From: Bacteroidota bacterium
Lineage (GTDB): Bacteria > Bacteroidota > Rhodothermia > Rhodothermales > UBA10348
Direction of reading: 5' to 3'
Length of the DNA: 64,000 bases
Assembly: GCA_029262775.1 (NCBI GenBank)
Contig: JAJCYR010000091.1
Span: forward strand, 124,001 to 188,000
Shown here: piece by piece, positions 27,191 through 36,561 of the stretch
How positions within the stretch are numbered: the stretch's first letter is position 1
How the letters are laid out: the number at the start of each line of letters is the position of its first letter
Position numbers and translations under genes: made by a program
The notes under the pieces: model-generated
Seen by the model: the letters and a program-made list of their open reading frames with translations, nothing else
Databases searched by the model: none
What the model was told of the DNA's origin: nothing

Positions 27191-28009
27191 ATGACGCCAG
27201 CCGTTGCACTTACCATTGCCGGCAGTGATTCCGGCGGTGGAGCCGGAATCCAGGCCGATATCAAAAGCATGCAGGCCAACGGTGTTTATGCCGCATCGGT
27301 CATTACGGCCATCACCGCGCAGAATACCGTGGCGGTCACGCAGGCCATGGACCTGCCTGTGGATATCATTGCCGCGCAGATCGATGCCGTCATGGAGGAT
27401 TTACCGGTTCGCGCCGTGAAGACCGGGATGCTGTCTTCGGTGGCAATTATCGAGGTGGTCGCCGAACGCCTGGCCCACTACGGCGTCGGGAACCTCGTTG
27501 TGGATCCGGTCATGATTTCGAAGAGCGGTTTTGACCTGCTCCATCCCCACGCCATGACGGCCCTCAGGGACCGGATGTTGCCTCTGGCAATGGTCTGCAC
27601 GCCCAACGTCCAGGAAGCCATGCGTCTTACCGGCATGTCATCCATCCGGACCGAGACTGATGCCCGCCGGGCGGCCTGTATCATCCATGAAATGGGTCCA
27701 CGCGCCGTGCTGCTCAAGGGTGGGCATCTGGAAGATGAAACCTACGCCATTGACGTGCTCTATGATGGGCGGGATTTCCGGGTATATCGCGAGGAGCGCA
27801 TCCACACGAAAAACACGCATGGGACCGGTTGTACGTACGCATCGGCCATTGCCGCAAACCTGGCGCAGGGAATGGCCCTGAACGCGGCGGTGGCGAGGGC
27901 CAAACTCTACGTGACCAAGGCCATCCGTGCTGGCTTGTCCATCGGGGCGGGACATGGACCAACGGATCATTTCCACTTTCTCAGGGAAGTCTCGGCACCA
28001 CGATTGTAG
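27191..28009 (+). CDS. thiD: Hydroxymethylpyrimidine/phosphomethylpyrimidine kinase
   Basis: The 272-residue ribokinase-fold enzyme phosphorylates HMP and HMP-P to HMP-PP, the pyrimidine half of thiamine. It begins with [19 protein letters not shown], contains [11 protein letters not shown] and ends the kinase core with [21 protein letters not shown], the anion hole with its catalytic region. I start at ATG 27191, 13 bp after thiE; the frame is open further upstream inside thiE. It closes the cluster, which lacks thiC, thiF and thiL within the window. Confidence 0.95.
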   Translation: MTPAVALTIAGSDSGGGAGIQADIKSMQANGVYAASVITAITAQNTVAVTQAMDLPVDIIAAQIDAVMEDLPVRAVKTGMLSSVAIIEVVAERLAHYGVGNLVVDPVMISKSGFDLLHPHAMTALRDRMLPLAMVCTPNVQEAMRLTGMSSIRTETDARRAACIIHEMGPRAVLLKGGHLEDETYAIDVLYDGRDFRVYREERIHTKNTHGTGCTYASAIAANLAQGMALNAAVARAKLYVTKAIRAGLSIGAGHGPTDHFHFLREVSAPRL

Positions 28010-28016
28010 GGCCTGT

Positions 28017-29345
28017 CTATATTCCCCCGGCTGTTCGGAACAGGCGTCCGTTCTTCAGGACGACGTCAATGGCTTCGAGGGCGTGCGTGTCCACCAGCGG
28101 GTTGGACGGCATGGCCACAATGTCGGCCGCCCATCCCTTTTTGATCAGTCCGCGCTCCCCCTCCAGACCCATCATGAGCGAGGCGTTCAGCGTCATGGCG
28201 CGAAGCTGATCGGCTGGGGAAATACCGGCCTTTCGGAAGTTTTCCAGAATAGTAAAGGTCAACGAACTGCGCGTCTCGCCTTCCTTGGTGTACACAATGT
28301 CCGATCCGAAAACGTACCGTACTCCGAGGGCATGGGATCGGCGAAGTCGGTCCACGAAGGCCTCGTGTTCCGCTTCAATAGCCGATAAATCGTCGCCGGT
28401 GAATGATTGTGACAGGCCCTCGACAGTGAACTCGGTGCCTACAATCCAGACACCGGCTGCCTTGGCGGCTTCGAGCACCTCATTGGACATGTACGGGCCG
28501 TGTTCGATCGTGTGCACGCCCGCGGCGATGGCGTTGCGGGCGCCCTCTTCGGTCCAGCAGTGCGCCGAGACGTACGTGCCGGCGCGGCGCGCTTCTTCCA
28601 CGAAGAGCCTGATTTCATCGACAGAATAGATGTAGCGCTGGTCGTCGACTACTATTTTGATGAAATCGGCTCCGAAATGTAGATTTTCGCGCACAGCCTT
28701 CACGATTTCACCAGGCGTGTCGGCGTAGAAATACTCGGGTTCGCCGAGAGATTTCTTCTCGGGTTGCAGGAAGAACTGGCCTCCGAATGGCGCAATAATG
28801 CGCCCGGCGGTGTGCATGGTGGGGCCGGGCACGAGGCCTTCCGCTATGGCCGTCTTGAGCGCCGTATCGCCATAATTACCACTGTTGCCGACGTCCCGAA
28901 TGGTCGTGAAGCCAGCTGCCAGCATGTCGCGGGCATTCGCCACGCCCTGGATGGCCCGGTAGGGTGTATTGTCGAGGAGCGATGTCACGAAGAAGTTGCC
29001 GCCGTCTTTTTTGCGATCCACGACCAGGGACATGTGCGTGTGCGTATCAAACAGGCCAGGCATGACGTAGCGGTCGCTGAGGTCCAGCACGCTGTCTTCA
29101 GGCGCATGGCCCACACCGCCGCGCCACGGGCCTATCCGCTCAATGACGCCGTCCCGGACGACGATCTCCTGGTCGCGCAGGACAGACCCGCCTTCCACAT
29201 CGACGAGGTGTCCGGCGCGGACGGTGAGATTCTGGGCGGTGGCGCCAGGGGGTGCGATCAGCACCAGGGCGATTATCGCCAGTACAGGTAGTGCCGGGAA
29301 GGGTGTCGCCAGGAAGGACGTGAGGGCAGGCGGGGGTTTTTGCAT
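28017..29345 (-). CDS. Exported metal-dependent amidohydrolase
   Basis: This exported amidohydrolase (442 residues from ATG 29345; in-frame ATGs also at 29360 and 29384) begins with a signal segment, LAIIALVLIAPPGATAQ. The active site looks complete: PGLFDTHTHMSL for HxH, FIKIVVDD with a candidate carbamylated lysine, SAHCWTEEG and HTIEHGPYM for later histidines, and VFGSDIVYT for aspartate. It is closest to Xaa-Pro dipeptidase/imidazolonepropionase-like proteins that clear peptides or lactams in the periplasm. It converges with thiD after 7 bp and is divergent from the permease gene. Confidence 0.86.
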   Translation of the reverse strand: MQKPPPALTSFLATPFPALPVLAIIALVLIAPPGATAQNLTVRAGHLVDVEGGSVLRDQEIVVRDGVIERIGPWRGGVGHAPEDSVLDLSDRYVMPGLFDTHTHMSLVVDRKKDGGNFFVTSLLDNTPYRAIQGVANARDMLAAGFTTIRDVGNSGNYGDTALKTAIAEGLVPGPTMHTAGRIIAPFGGQFFLQPEKKSLGEPEYFYADTPGEIVKAVRENLHFGADFIKIVVDDQRYIYSVDEIRLFVEEARRAGTYVSAHCWTEEGARNAIAAGVHTIEHGPYMSNEVLEAAKAAGVWIVGTEFTVEGLSQSFTGDDLSAIEAEHEAFVDRLRRSHALGVRYVFGSDIVYTKEGETRSSLTFTILENFRKAGISPADQLRAMTLNASLMMGLEGERGLIKKGWAADIVAMPSNPLVDTHALEAIDVVLKNGRLFRTAGGI

Positions 29346-29411
29346 GACAGCAGGATGCATGGATGATGTATTGCAATGTATCATGGAGCGCCCATTTGTG
29401 CCCAGTACCTG

Positions 29412-29437
29412 TTGTCCTTATTACTTGTCCTTATTAC
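29412..29437. repeat. Perfect 13-bp tandem duplication upstream of permease
   Basis: TTGTCCTTATTAC occurs twice in direct, immediately adjacent copies (29412-29424 and 29425-29437), 22 bp before the permease ATG. It lies in the short divergent promoter region between the amidohydrolase and the permease, so it could be a doubled regulator site or a slippage product. Confidence 0.7.
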
Positions 29438-29459
29438 GCCCATCCGGTCCGCCACCCCC

Positions 29460-30857
29460 ATGACGACGCTGAAGAAAAGCCTGACCACGTTCGATGGGGT
29501 CGCTCTGTTGATCGGGATCACCATCGGGTCCGGCATCTATTCGACACCGTACCTGATCGCTGGGTATTTCGGGTCATTCTCCGCGGTGCTCACAACGTGG
29601 CTCGTGGTGTCAGCGTTCGTGTTCACGGGCGGTCTTGTGTATGCCGAACTCGGAACCCGCATGCCCACGACGGGAGGAGAGTATGCCTACATTCGGCGGG
29701 CCTGGGGGGACTGGGCCGGTTTCTTCTTTGGCTGGGCACAGCTGATCATCATCCGGACGAGTCCGGCGGCCGGGTTGGCGATCGTGGCAAGCGACTATAT
29801 CGGGTTCTTTGTGCCGCTCACGGGTTTTTCGCATACGCTTGTGGGGCTTTCGATTATTGCCCTTCTGGGGGTGTTCAATTATGTAGGCGTGCGTTGGTCG
29901 GCGCTGTTCCAGCGCGTCACAACGGTCATGAAAGTAGGTGGACTTGTCCTCTTCGCGGTTCTTTTCCTGTTCCTGCTCTCCGGATCGGAAAGCCAGTTGG
30001 ACACGGTGTCGGCGCCGCTGAAGGACGACGGATTTTTGCCCAACCTGATTCCCGCGCTCATGCTCATCGTGTTCACTCATACCGGCTTCGACCGTGTGGG
30101 GTACGTGGCCGGGGAAATGAAGAACCCGAGGGATGTAATCCCGCGCAGCATGGTCATCGGACTCGGCATTGTTATCGGCGTTTACGTGAGTGTGATCACG
30201 ATCTATCACCACGTACTCGGGATGGATGCGCTCCGGGCGACCACCATCCCAGCGGCCGCCGTGGCCCAGGAAATGATTGGATCTGTGGGCGCGACGGTGA
30301 TTGCGCTCCTGGCCATTGTATCGGCCATATCCTCGATAAACGGGACGATGCTGTCGTCGAGCCGGGTGTACTACGCCATGGCGCGTGACGGTCTTTTCTT
30401 CAAGACGCTGGATTATGTACACCCGCGGTTCCGTACGCCGACGCGTGCCATCCTAATGCATGTCATCTGGGGCGGCGTGCTGCTCGTCGTGCGGGGTTCG
30501 TTCGAGTCCATTGCTGCCGGCATGATTTTCGCCATCCTGATCTTCTACACCATGACGACGCTTGCTCTTTTCAAGTTCAGGCGCGAGGGAGTGGGCGAGA
30601 CCAGTTCGGACGGGGAGCCTCACAAGGTCTTCCGGATTCCTCTCTATCCGGTGCTGCCCGTCCTGTATCTTGTGGGTGTGGTCGGACTCCTGTTGTTTCG
30701 CGCCGTCTTCCAGTGGCGCGAATCGCTGGTCGACCTGGCGTTCGTGCTCACGGGGCTGCCGGTTGCCTGGTTCTGGCTACGGGGTCGTGATCGCCGTGAT
30801 GGCCGGGAGCCGGGTCCCCACGGGCCAGAAAGCACCACCCGTTCACCTACGAACTGA
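29460..30857 (+). CDS. APC-superfamily amino acid permease
   Basis: The 465-residue transporter has about twelve membrane helices and the APC helix-1 motif GVALLIGITIGSGIYSTP, then AELGTRMPTTGGEYAYIRRAWG and the VAGEMKNPRDVIPRSMVIG block common to LAT-type exchangers and amino acid permeases. Specificity cannot be read. I start at ATG 29460; the frame is open to 29376 but that crosses the promoter region and tandem repeat. It is followed after 14 bp by a class-IV aminotransferase, suggesting import and transamination of the same amino acid group. Confidence 0.9.
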   Translation: MTTLKKSLTTFDGVALLIGITIGSGIYSTPYLIAGYFGSFSAVLTTWLVVSAFVFTGGLVYAELGTRMPTTGGEYAYIRRAWGDWAGFFFGWAQLIIIRTSPAAGLAIVASDYIGFFVPLTGFSHTLVGLSIIALLGVFNYVGVRWSALFQRVTTVMKVGGLVLFAVLFLFLLSGSESQLDTVSAPLKDDGFLPNLIPALMLIVFTHTGFDRVGYVAGEMKNPRDVIPRSMVIGLGIVIGVYVSVITIYHHVLGMDALRATTIPAAAVAQEMIGSVGATVIALLAIVSAISSINGTMLSSSRVYYAMARDGLFFKTLDYVHPRFRTPTRAILMHVIWGGVLLVVRGSFESIAAGMIFAILIFYTMTTLALFKFRREGVGETSSDGEPHKVFRIPLYPVLPVLYLVGVVGLLLFRAVFQWRESLVDLAFVLTGLPVAWFWLRGRDRRDGREPGPHGPESTTRSPTN

Positions 30858-30871
30858 AAACCCTGCGCTGC

Positions 30872-31777
30872 ATGCTCCAGACCGTCGATCCCCGCAATAC
30901 CGACCTGCTTGTGAATATCAATGGCGTGATGTACACGCGGGCCCTGGCGGGTATCAGTCCGTTCGATTCGGTGGTGCAGGGAGGCGACGCCGTGTGGGAG
31001 GGTCTGCGCCTGTATGAAGGACGGATTTTCCGGCTGAAGGAGCACCTTGAACGGCTGGTGGGTTCGGCGAAGGCGCTCGCATTCGCGTCTATTCCGTCGT
31101 TCGATGCACTGGTTACAGAAATACGCAAGACGTTGGAGGCCAATGAAATGCGGGATGGCGTCCACATCCGCTTGACCCTTACGAGGGGCGAAAAGGTTAC
31201 GTCTGGCATGGATCCGCGTCTGAACCAGTCCGGACCCACTCTTATTGTGCTTGCCGAGTGGAAGGCGCCCGTGTATGACAAAAGTGGTCTTACCCTCGTG
31301 ACATCGTCCGTCCGGCGGTTTCCGCCCGACTGCCTGGACCCTAAAATCCATCATAACAACCTCTTGCCGTCGATACTCGCCAAAATAGAAGCCAACGCGG
31401 CCGGCGCCGACGCCGCGCTCATGCTGGACAGGCAGGGATTTCTGGCCGAGGCCAATGCCACGCACGTGTTTCTCGTCGTGGGGGGAGTGGTCTGTACTCC
31501 CAGGACCGATGCCTGTCCGGAGGGCATAACCCGCGCTACGGTGCTCGAGCTGTGTCGTGATGTCGGTATCCCGACGCGCGTAGATCATTTTTCAACGACC
31601 GACGCCTACCGCGCGGACGAAATGTTCTGTTCGGGTACAATGGGTGAGCTGGCAGCCATTACCCGGCTCGACGGGCGCCCTGTCGGCACCGGCGCGCCAG
31701 GCCCCATGACGCAGCGATTGTCTGACATGTACCGTGAAGCTGTTCTGCACACCGGATTCGATATCTTTGCGTCATGA
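30872..31777 (+). CDS. Class-IV aminotransferase (branched-chain/D-amino acid type)
   Basis: The 301-residue PLP enzyme has the fold-IV hallmarks: GDAVWEGLRLYEGRIFRL near the start, the PLP lysine in DPKIHHNNLLPSILAKIEA, GFLAEANATHVFLV and the late phosphate-binding FCSGTMGELAAI. It could be a branched-chain aminotransferase (IlvE), a D-alanine transaminase or 4-amino-4-deoxychorismate lyase; GTMGEL and the overall length favour the IlvE-like group. It follows a permease and its stop overlaps the start of the nuclease gene by 4 bp, an odd pairing with DNA repair functions. Confidence 0.88.
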   Translation: MLQTVDPRNTDLLVNINGVMYTRALAGISPFDSVVQGGDAVWEGLRLYEGRIFRLKEHLERLVGSAKALAFASIPSFDALVTEIRKTLEANEMRDGVHIRLTLTRGEKVTSGMDPRLNQSGPTLIVLAEWKAPVYDKSGLTLVTSSVRRFPPDCLDPKIHHNNLLPSILAKIEANAAGADAALMLDRQGFLAEANATHVFLVVGGVVCTPRTDACPEGITRATVLELCRDVGIPTRVDHFSTTDAYRADEMFCSGTMGELAAITRLDGRPVGTGAPGPMTQRLSDMYREAVLHTGFDIFAS

Positions 31778-33012
31778 AAATTCTGGTTACCGGTGACATT
31801 CACATGGGACGGACATCGTCGCGCCTCGGCGCGGCGACACGCTCCGGTGATCCTGCGCATACGTCTGCAGCTGCCTGGAACCGCGCCGTGGACGTAGCCG
31901 TGTCCGAAGCGGTCAGCGCGGTGTGCCTGACGGGCGATGTAATTGACAGCGGCAACGCATTCTGGGAAACTACCGGTGCATTCCGTGCCGGCGTGGAGCT
32001 ACTCGCGAACGCGGGTATTCGGACCCTTGCCGTTTCCGGTAATCATGACTGGGACGTGTTTCCCCGCCTGACCGCCGATTTGTCCCCCAACTGGTTCCAT
32101 CTCGTCGGGCGCAACGGGCCGTGGGAGCGGGTTACGCTCAAGGATAGCGATGGCAGGGACGTGGTGCATATCGACGGATGGTCGTTCCCGTCGCGCACGG
32201 TCACTACCGATCCCACCGAACGTCGTGATCTGCCCGCCGATCCCCACGTTCCCGTGCTTGCCATGGTGCACGGAGATCTGGATGTGCGCGATTCGCGTTA
32301 TGCACCGCTCTCGCGGAAGCGGCTGGGCCAGCACGCGGTAGCCGGGTGGCTGCTGGGACACATCCACGCGCCGCTCTACGAAGAGGGCCCGCCGTTTCTG
32401 CTCTATCCGGGCTCTTTGCAGGCCCTTGACCCGGGTGAAACGGGGCCGCATGGTGCCTGGCTGATAGAAATCGCGAACGGACGCGTGCAAATGCCCCGGC
32501 ACGTGCCCCTGTCCAGCGTCATCTATGCCGCGCCGGAATATGACGTGTCGTCCTGGACGGATTTCCTGGTCGATGCGCAGGCCGCGCTCCTGCGCACCGC
32601 CCGGGCCCTGGCCAGTGACAACCCGGAAGCACGTGTGGCGTCGCTGCGTCCAGTATTCCGCGGACGCACGCCGCTCAAGCACGTGATACCCGAAGAAATG
32701 GCTGCGCTGGACCAGTTCACGGACAGCGTGGATGGTCTTGAAGTCGTGGTCGATCGCACGCAGGACCACACGGCACCCGATTTGAACCTGGAGGAGTTGG
32801 CATCACGGCCCGGCGCGCCCGGCGAACTGGCCCGGCTGGTGCTGGCGCTCGACGGCGCCGCCCTTCCGGCGGGCGCGGCCGTTCCGGACGTGCAGGCACT
32901 CGTTCGCCGGGCGCGCCGGGCCGCTGATATGTCGTATGATGTCGATGATGCAACCGTAGCACGGACGGTGCGGCAGACTTCGCTCGACCTGCTTGACCGC
33001 CTGATGTCATGA
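31774..33012 (+). CDS. SbcD/YhaO-like metallophosphoesterase
   Basis: This 412-residue protein has the five calcineurin-like metal motifs in order: GDIHMG, LTGDVIDSGN, SGNHDW, MVHGDLDV and GHIHAPLY. It resembles the nuclease partner of SbcCD/YhaON pairs, which open hairpin or protein-blocked DNA ends. The C-terminal 170 residues would be the ATPase-binding cap. The gene overlaps the preceding aminotransferase and the following SMC-like ATPase by 4 bp each, so the nuclease and ATPase are translationally coupled, as sbcD-sbcC and yhaO-yhaN are. Confidence 0.88.
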   Translation: MKILVTGDIHMGRTSSRLGAATRSGDPAHTSAAAWNRAVDVAVSEAVSAVCLTGDVIDSGNAFWETTGAFRAGVELLANAGIRTLAVSGNHDWDVFPRLTADLSPNWFHLVGRNGPWERVTLKDSDGRDVVHIDGWSFPSRTVTTDPTERRDLPADPHVPVLAMVHGDLDVRDSRYAPLSRKRLGQHAVAGWLLGHIHAPLYEEGPPFLLYPGSLQALDPGETGPHGAWLIEIANGRVQMPRHVPLSSVIYAAPEYDVSSWTDFLVDAQAALLRTARALASDNPEARVASLRPVFRGRTPLKHVIPEEMAALDQFTDSVDGLEVVVDRTQDHTAPDLNLEELASRPGAPGELARLVLALDGAALPAGAAVPDVQALVRRARRAADMSYDVDDATVARTVRQTSLDLLDRLMS

Positions 33013-36000
33013 GCGTACGCATTAACAGTATTCATCTGAGGCGGCTCCGGGGGACCGGAGCTGCACTCCACGTGGAGCATCTGGCACCCGACATCAACGT
33101 CATCCATGGACCCAATGGCGTCGGCAAATCAACGCTTGCACTGGCCCTGCAGGAAGCCCTCTGGCCGGGAAGTACAGAGCTTGACCGGCCCACTCTCGAT
33201 GCCCGGTTGGATGCAGACGGGACGCCGTGGAATGTAAGCATAGAGGCCGGATACGCGGTCCACGATGGGCCCCAGGGGGGGCGGCCCGACTTTGGCTCGC
33301 CGGACAGGCGCCCCCGATACCTGTTGGCGCTGCACGATCTGGTCATGTCGGAGTCAGGGACGGACGCGGAGTTCGCTGCCCGTGTGTTGCGTGAAAGTCT
33401 TGGGGGACATGATCTGGATGCTGCAGCCACAGCGCTCGGGTTCGCCGCATATCCGACGGAGTCGCGTAAACTGAAGACCGGATTGAAGGCAGCCCGGCAG
33501 GCTCTGGAAGAAGCCCGGGCACGTGCACGCGGTCTGGAAAAGAGCCGGCAGGCGCTCACGCAACTGGAGACGGAGCGCCGGGACGCAGACCGTGCCCGCG
33601 CCGAAGCTGCTGTCGTGGAGCGGGTCCTGGCTGTAGTGCGTGCGCGATCGACCCTGCAGGCGGCGATGAACACACTGGAAGAAATTCCCGTAGCCGCTGG
33701 ATTGTTGCGCGGCAACGAACAGGAAGCACTGCAGAATCTTCGGTCCAGGGAGTCCGGACTGGTCGAAAAAATCAAAAAGGCAGAGCACGACGTGGCGCGC
33801 CTTGATCGCCTGATTTCCGAAAAGGCTCTTGCGGGTGATCCTGTGGATGCCACGCGCCGAGGGCACTGGAAGTCGCTCGTAAAGCAGGTGGAAGACTGCG
33901 AGCGTGACTTGAATGAGTATCGCAGAGCCAGGATCGAAGCAGAAGACGCGCTTCAGGTGCTCGAAAGCAGGCTGAGTGATACAGCGGGAGCGATGGCAAC
34001 GGTGTCGCTGTCCCGGGACATGGCGCGTGTGCTCGGCCGCCTGTTCCGCGACTGGATCAACATCGAAGGCCAGGGCGCGCTACTGGAACAGCAGCGACGG
34101 GCACATGAGGTGACCCGTTTGAAGCTGGACGAGCACATCCGTACTGGTGGCGGGATGCCCGGCGACGCCCTTCGAATGGCGCTCCGGCAGCTGGAGGCGT
34201 GGCTCAGGGCGCCTGAACCGGACCGTCCACACGAGCGCGCCGCCGTATGGGTTGTGGCGCTTGCTGTGCTGGCGGTCGTCACAGGCGTGGTCTCGGCCCT
34301 TTTTGTTGGCCCCGCGTTTCTTCTCGCTTCCGTGTTGGCCGCCGTGCTGTTCTATCTCTATCGGCAGGGGCGCAGGCCGCCGGAGATCACCCGGCGGCCC
34401 GACATCGAGCGCCTGTGGAACGAAACTGGTGTTCCGGCACCTGCCTCCTGGACCAAAGAAGACGTTATCGAGACCCATAAGGCCCTGTCTGAGCAGCTGG
34501 CAAAGGGCGAACGTATTGCCGAGGACGGACATGCACTCGATGTGCGCATGCAGGGATGGGAAGAAGACAGGAAGACGTGGCGTGCAGAGCGCATACGTGC
34601 ACTTTCGGAATTGGCGGCACTGGGTCAGAAGATAGGGTGGCCCCTGACGGAGAAGGACGCGGCCGAGGATGGTGACCTGATGGCACAGGGGCTTTGGCTG
34701 ATCCGCTTGTCAGAAGATCTGGTCGCGCACGGAGACCTGCAGGCACAACTGACAAAGGCTGCGGCTGCCCAGGAATCATCCAGGAAAGAGCTGCATCGCC
34801 TGTTGGGAGACCTCGTTGAACTCACCAATGCCCTTGGAATCGACGCCGCCCCTGGTAGCGCTGGGGCAGCCCGCGAGGTACTGGACCTGCTGGAGAACCG
34901 GATTCAGGAACTCGAAACGGCGCAGCAGGAACGGACTGCCTTTATGAGACGATTGGAAACGGAGTGGCGACCCGATCTGGAGGAGGTCAAGGGCGAGATG
35001 GCTCAGTTGTTTGCTGGGGTGGGACTCTCGCCGGGGGATGATGTCGGGCTTTCCAGACTGTTGGAACTCCGCGATACGTGGATAGCGGCCAGCGAGGCGA
35101 AGCGCGTGGCCGAACACGACGTGCAGCGGACCGAGCGCGCGTTGAGTACGTCACCGCCACCCGATGATATGAAGGAGAACGTGGAGTCGCTGCTCGTGTT
35201 GGAGGAAGCAGAGCTTGACAGGCGGAAGAGGCATCTGGAGGAGCAGGCGGCGTCCCATGACGAACTGACAGAGCGCATGGAAAGGATCAAGGCCGAACTT
35301 GGTGTGGCGCTCCGCGACCAGGATGTTGCCCGGGCCGTCGCGGCGCGGGATGTCGCCGAGGACGCACTGGACAGCGCCAAAGCCCAAAATGAGCGGGCAA
35401 TCATTGGAAGCGAAGTCGTCCGCTTCGTCCGTGAACAGACGGTTCAGGGCACCTTGCCGCAGGTCTTTGTGCGTGCCCGGAATCTTCTGGCCGGCTTCAC
35501 GGCCGGTGCGCTTGAATTGGATCTGGACCTGGAGTCACAGGAACCTCGATTTCTGGCCAAAACGGATGGATCCCTGCGGGCACGTCCGGTTGCTGAGTTG
35601 TCCGTTGGGGAACGGGTCCAACTACTCATGGCCGTTCGGATGGCCTTTCTGGAGCAGGAGGAGGCGTCCGCCTTGCCGCTCATTCTCGACGAGGCGCTGG
35701 GGACGACGGACGACGAGCGGTCGCGGGCTGTGCTCAGCGCGCTGATGGAGCTCGCCTCACGTGGACGACAGCTGTTCTATTTCACGGCACAGTCGGATGA
35801 AGTGGGGAAGTGGCTGGAAATGCTACAGAAGCTTCCCGGGTCGGCTGAAGAACGCGTGACGGATCTGGCCGCCGTACGCATGGGGACGGCGAAATCAGCG
35901 GCCCCTCTTCCGTCGCGTACGGGATATGAGTCGCAGCCCGCAGTTCCGGCACCCAGGGGACATGACCATGATTCCTATGGGCAGGTACTGGGGGTTCCCG

Positions 36001-36554
36001 GGATTCGTCCGCACGAAGAGGATGTGGGGGCCGTGCATATCTGGCATGTGCTGGACAGCGCAGAAGACGTATACAGGCTTCTGGTCCGCCGTGTTCAAAC
36101 CATTGGTCAGTTCCGCGTGTTGGCAAGCGGTGGTCACCAGGCCACGGGTTCGGAGGCCGATCGATCTGCGGTGTATGAGCGCATTGATGTGCTGGAAGAC
36201 GCCCTGACCCTGTGGAAGCGCGGACGCGGTAGGCCGTTGACACGCGATGTCCTCGAGGCGGCTCCCGGCGTGACACGTCGCAAACTACCTGAGGTATGGG
36301 ACTTGGCACGGAACAAAGATTTTCGGGCCGCGGCGCTCGTCGACGGGCTCGAAGCGGGAGAGGTGAAGCACTTTCACGGGGACAAGCGGGAAGAGCTCCG
36401 TGCGTATCTGGAAGAGAACGGGTTCATTTCCAGAGAGGAGTCCCTCTCGGCCTCGGATGCGGCGCTGCAATTGCAGCGCCGCCATCCCGGGGCCAGTATG
36501 GCATACGTCGAGCGTGTTGTGGCCGTGTTGTGGCGGGACGAGCGGCAGTCGTAA
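33009..36554 (+). CDS. SbcC/YhaN-like ATPase with membrane helices and C-terminal extension
   Basis: The 1181-residue protein has an SMC/Rad50-type split ATPase: Walker A GPNGVGKS (34-41) at the N-terminus, long coiled-coils rich in E/R/A, and at about residues 860-905 the signature ELSVGERVQLLMAVRMAF and Walker B LPLILDEALGTTDDERS. The middle carries a hydrophobic pair of helices (about 412-450, starting AVWVVALAVLAVV) instead of a CxxC zinc hook, as in B. subtilis YhaN. An additional 240 or so residues follow the ATPase and are not explained by that family; they contain a proline-rich linker and a helical region ending VERVVAVLWRDE. It pairs with the upstream nuclease. A membrane-tethered DNA-processing role is inferred. 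Confidence 0.85.
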   Translation: MSVRINSIHLRRLRGTGAALHVEHLAPDINVIHGPNGVGKSTLALALQEALWPGSTELDRPTLDARLDADGTPWNVSIEAGYAVHDGPQGGRPDFGSPDRRPRYLLALHDLVMSESGTDAEFAARVLRESLGGHDLDAAATALGFAAYPTESRKLKTGLKAARQALEEARARARGLEKSRQALTQLETERRDADRARAEAAVVERVLAVVRARSTLQAAMNTLEEIPVAAGLLRGNEQEALQNLRSRESGLVEKIKKAEHDVARLDRLISEKALAGDPVDATRRGHWKSLVKQVEDCERDLNEYRRARIEAEDALQVLESRLSDTAGAMATVSLSRDMARVLGRLFRDWINIEGQGALLEQQRRAHEVTRLKLDEHIRTGGGMPGDALRMALRQLEAWLRAPEPDRPHERAAVWVVALAVLAVVTGVVSALFVGPAFLLASVLAAVLFYLYRQGRRPPEITRRPDIERLWNETGVPAPASWTKEDVIETHKALSEQLAKGERIAEDGHALDVRMQGWEEDRKTWRAERIRALSELAALGQKIGWPLTEKDAAEDGDLMAQGLWLIRLSEDLVAHGDLQAQLTKAAAAQESSRKELHRLLGDLVELTNALGIDAAPGSAGAAREVLDLLENRIQELETAQQERTAFMRRLETEWRPDLEEVKGEMAQLFAGVGLSPGDDVGLSRLLELRDTWIAASEAKRVAEHDVQRTERALSTSPPPDDMKENVESLLVLEEAELDRRKRHLEEQAASHDELTERMERIKAELGVALRDQDVARAVAARDVAEDALDSAKAQNERAIIGSEVVRFVREQTVQGTLPQVFVRARNLLAGFTAGALELDLDLESQEPRFLAKTDGSLRARPVAELSVGERVQLLMAVRMAFLEQEEASALPLILDEALGTTDDERSRAVLSALMELASRGRQLFYFTAQSDEVGKWLEMLQKLPGSAEERVTDLAAVRMGTAKSAAPLPSRTGYESQPAVPAPRGHDHDSYGQVLGVPGIRPHEEDVGAVHIWHVLDSAEDVYRLLVRRVQTIGQFRVLASGGHQATGSEADRSAVYERIDVLEDALTLWKRGRGRPLTRDVLEAAPGVTRRKLPEVWDLARNKDFRAAALVDGLEAGEVKHFHGDKREELRAYLEENGFISREESLSASDAALQLQRRHPGASMAYVERVVAVLWRDERQS

Positions 36555-36561
36555 CCCATTT

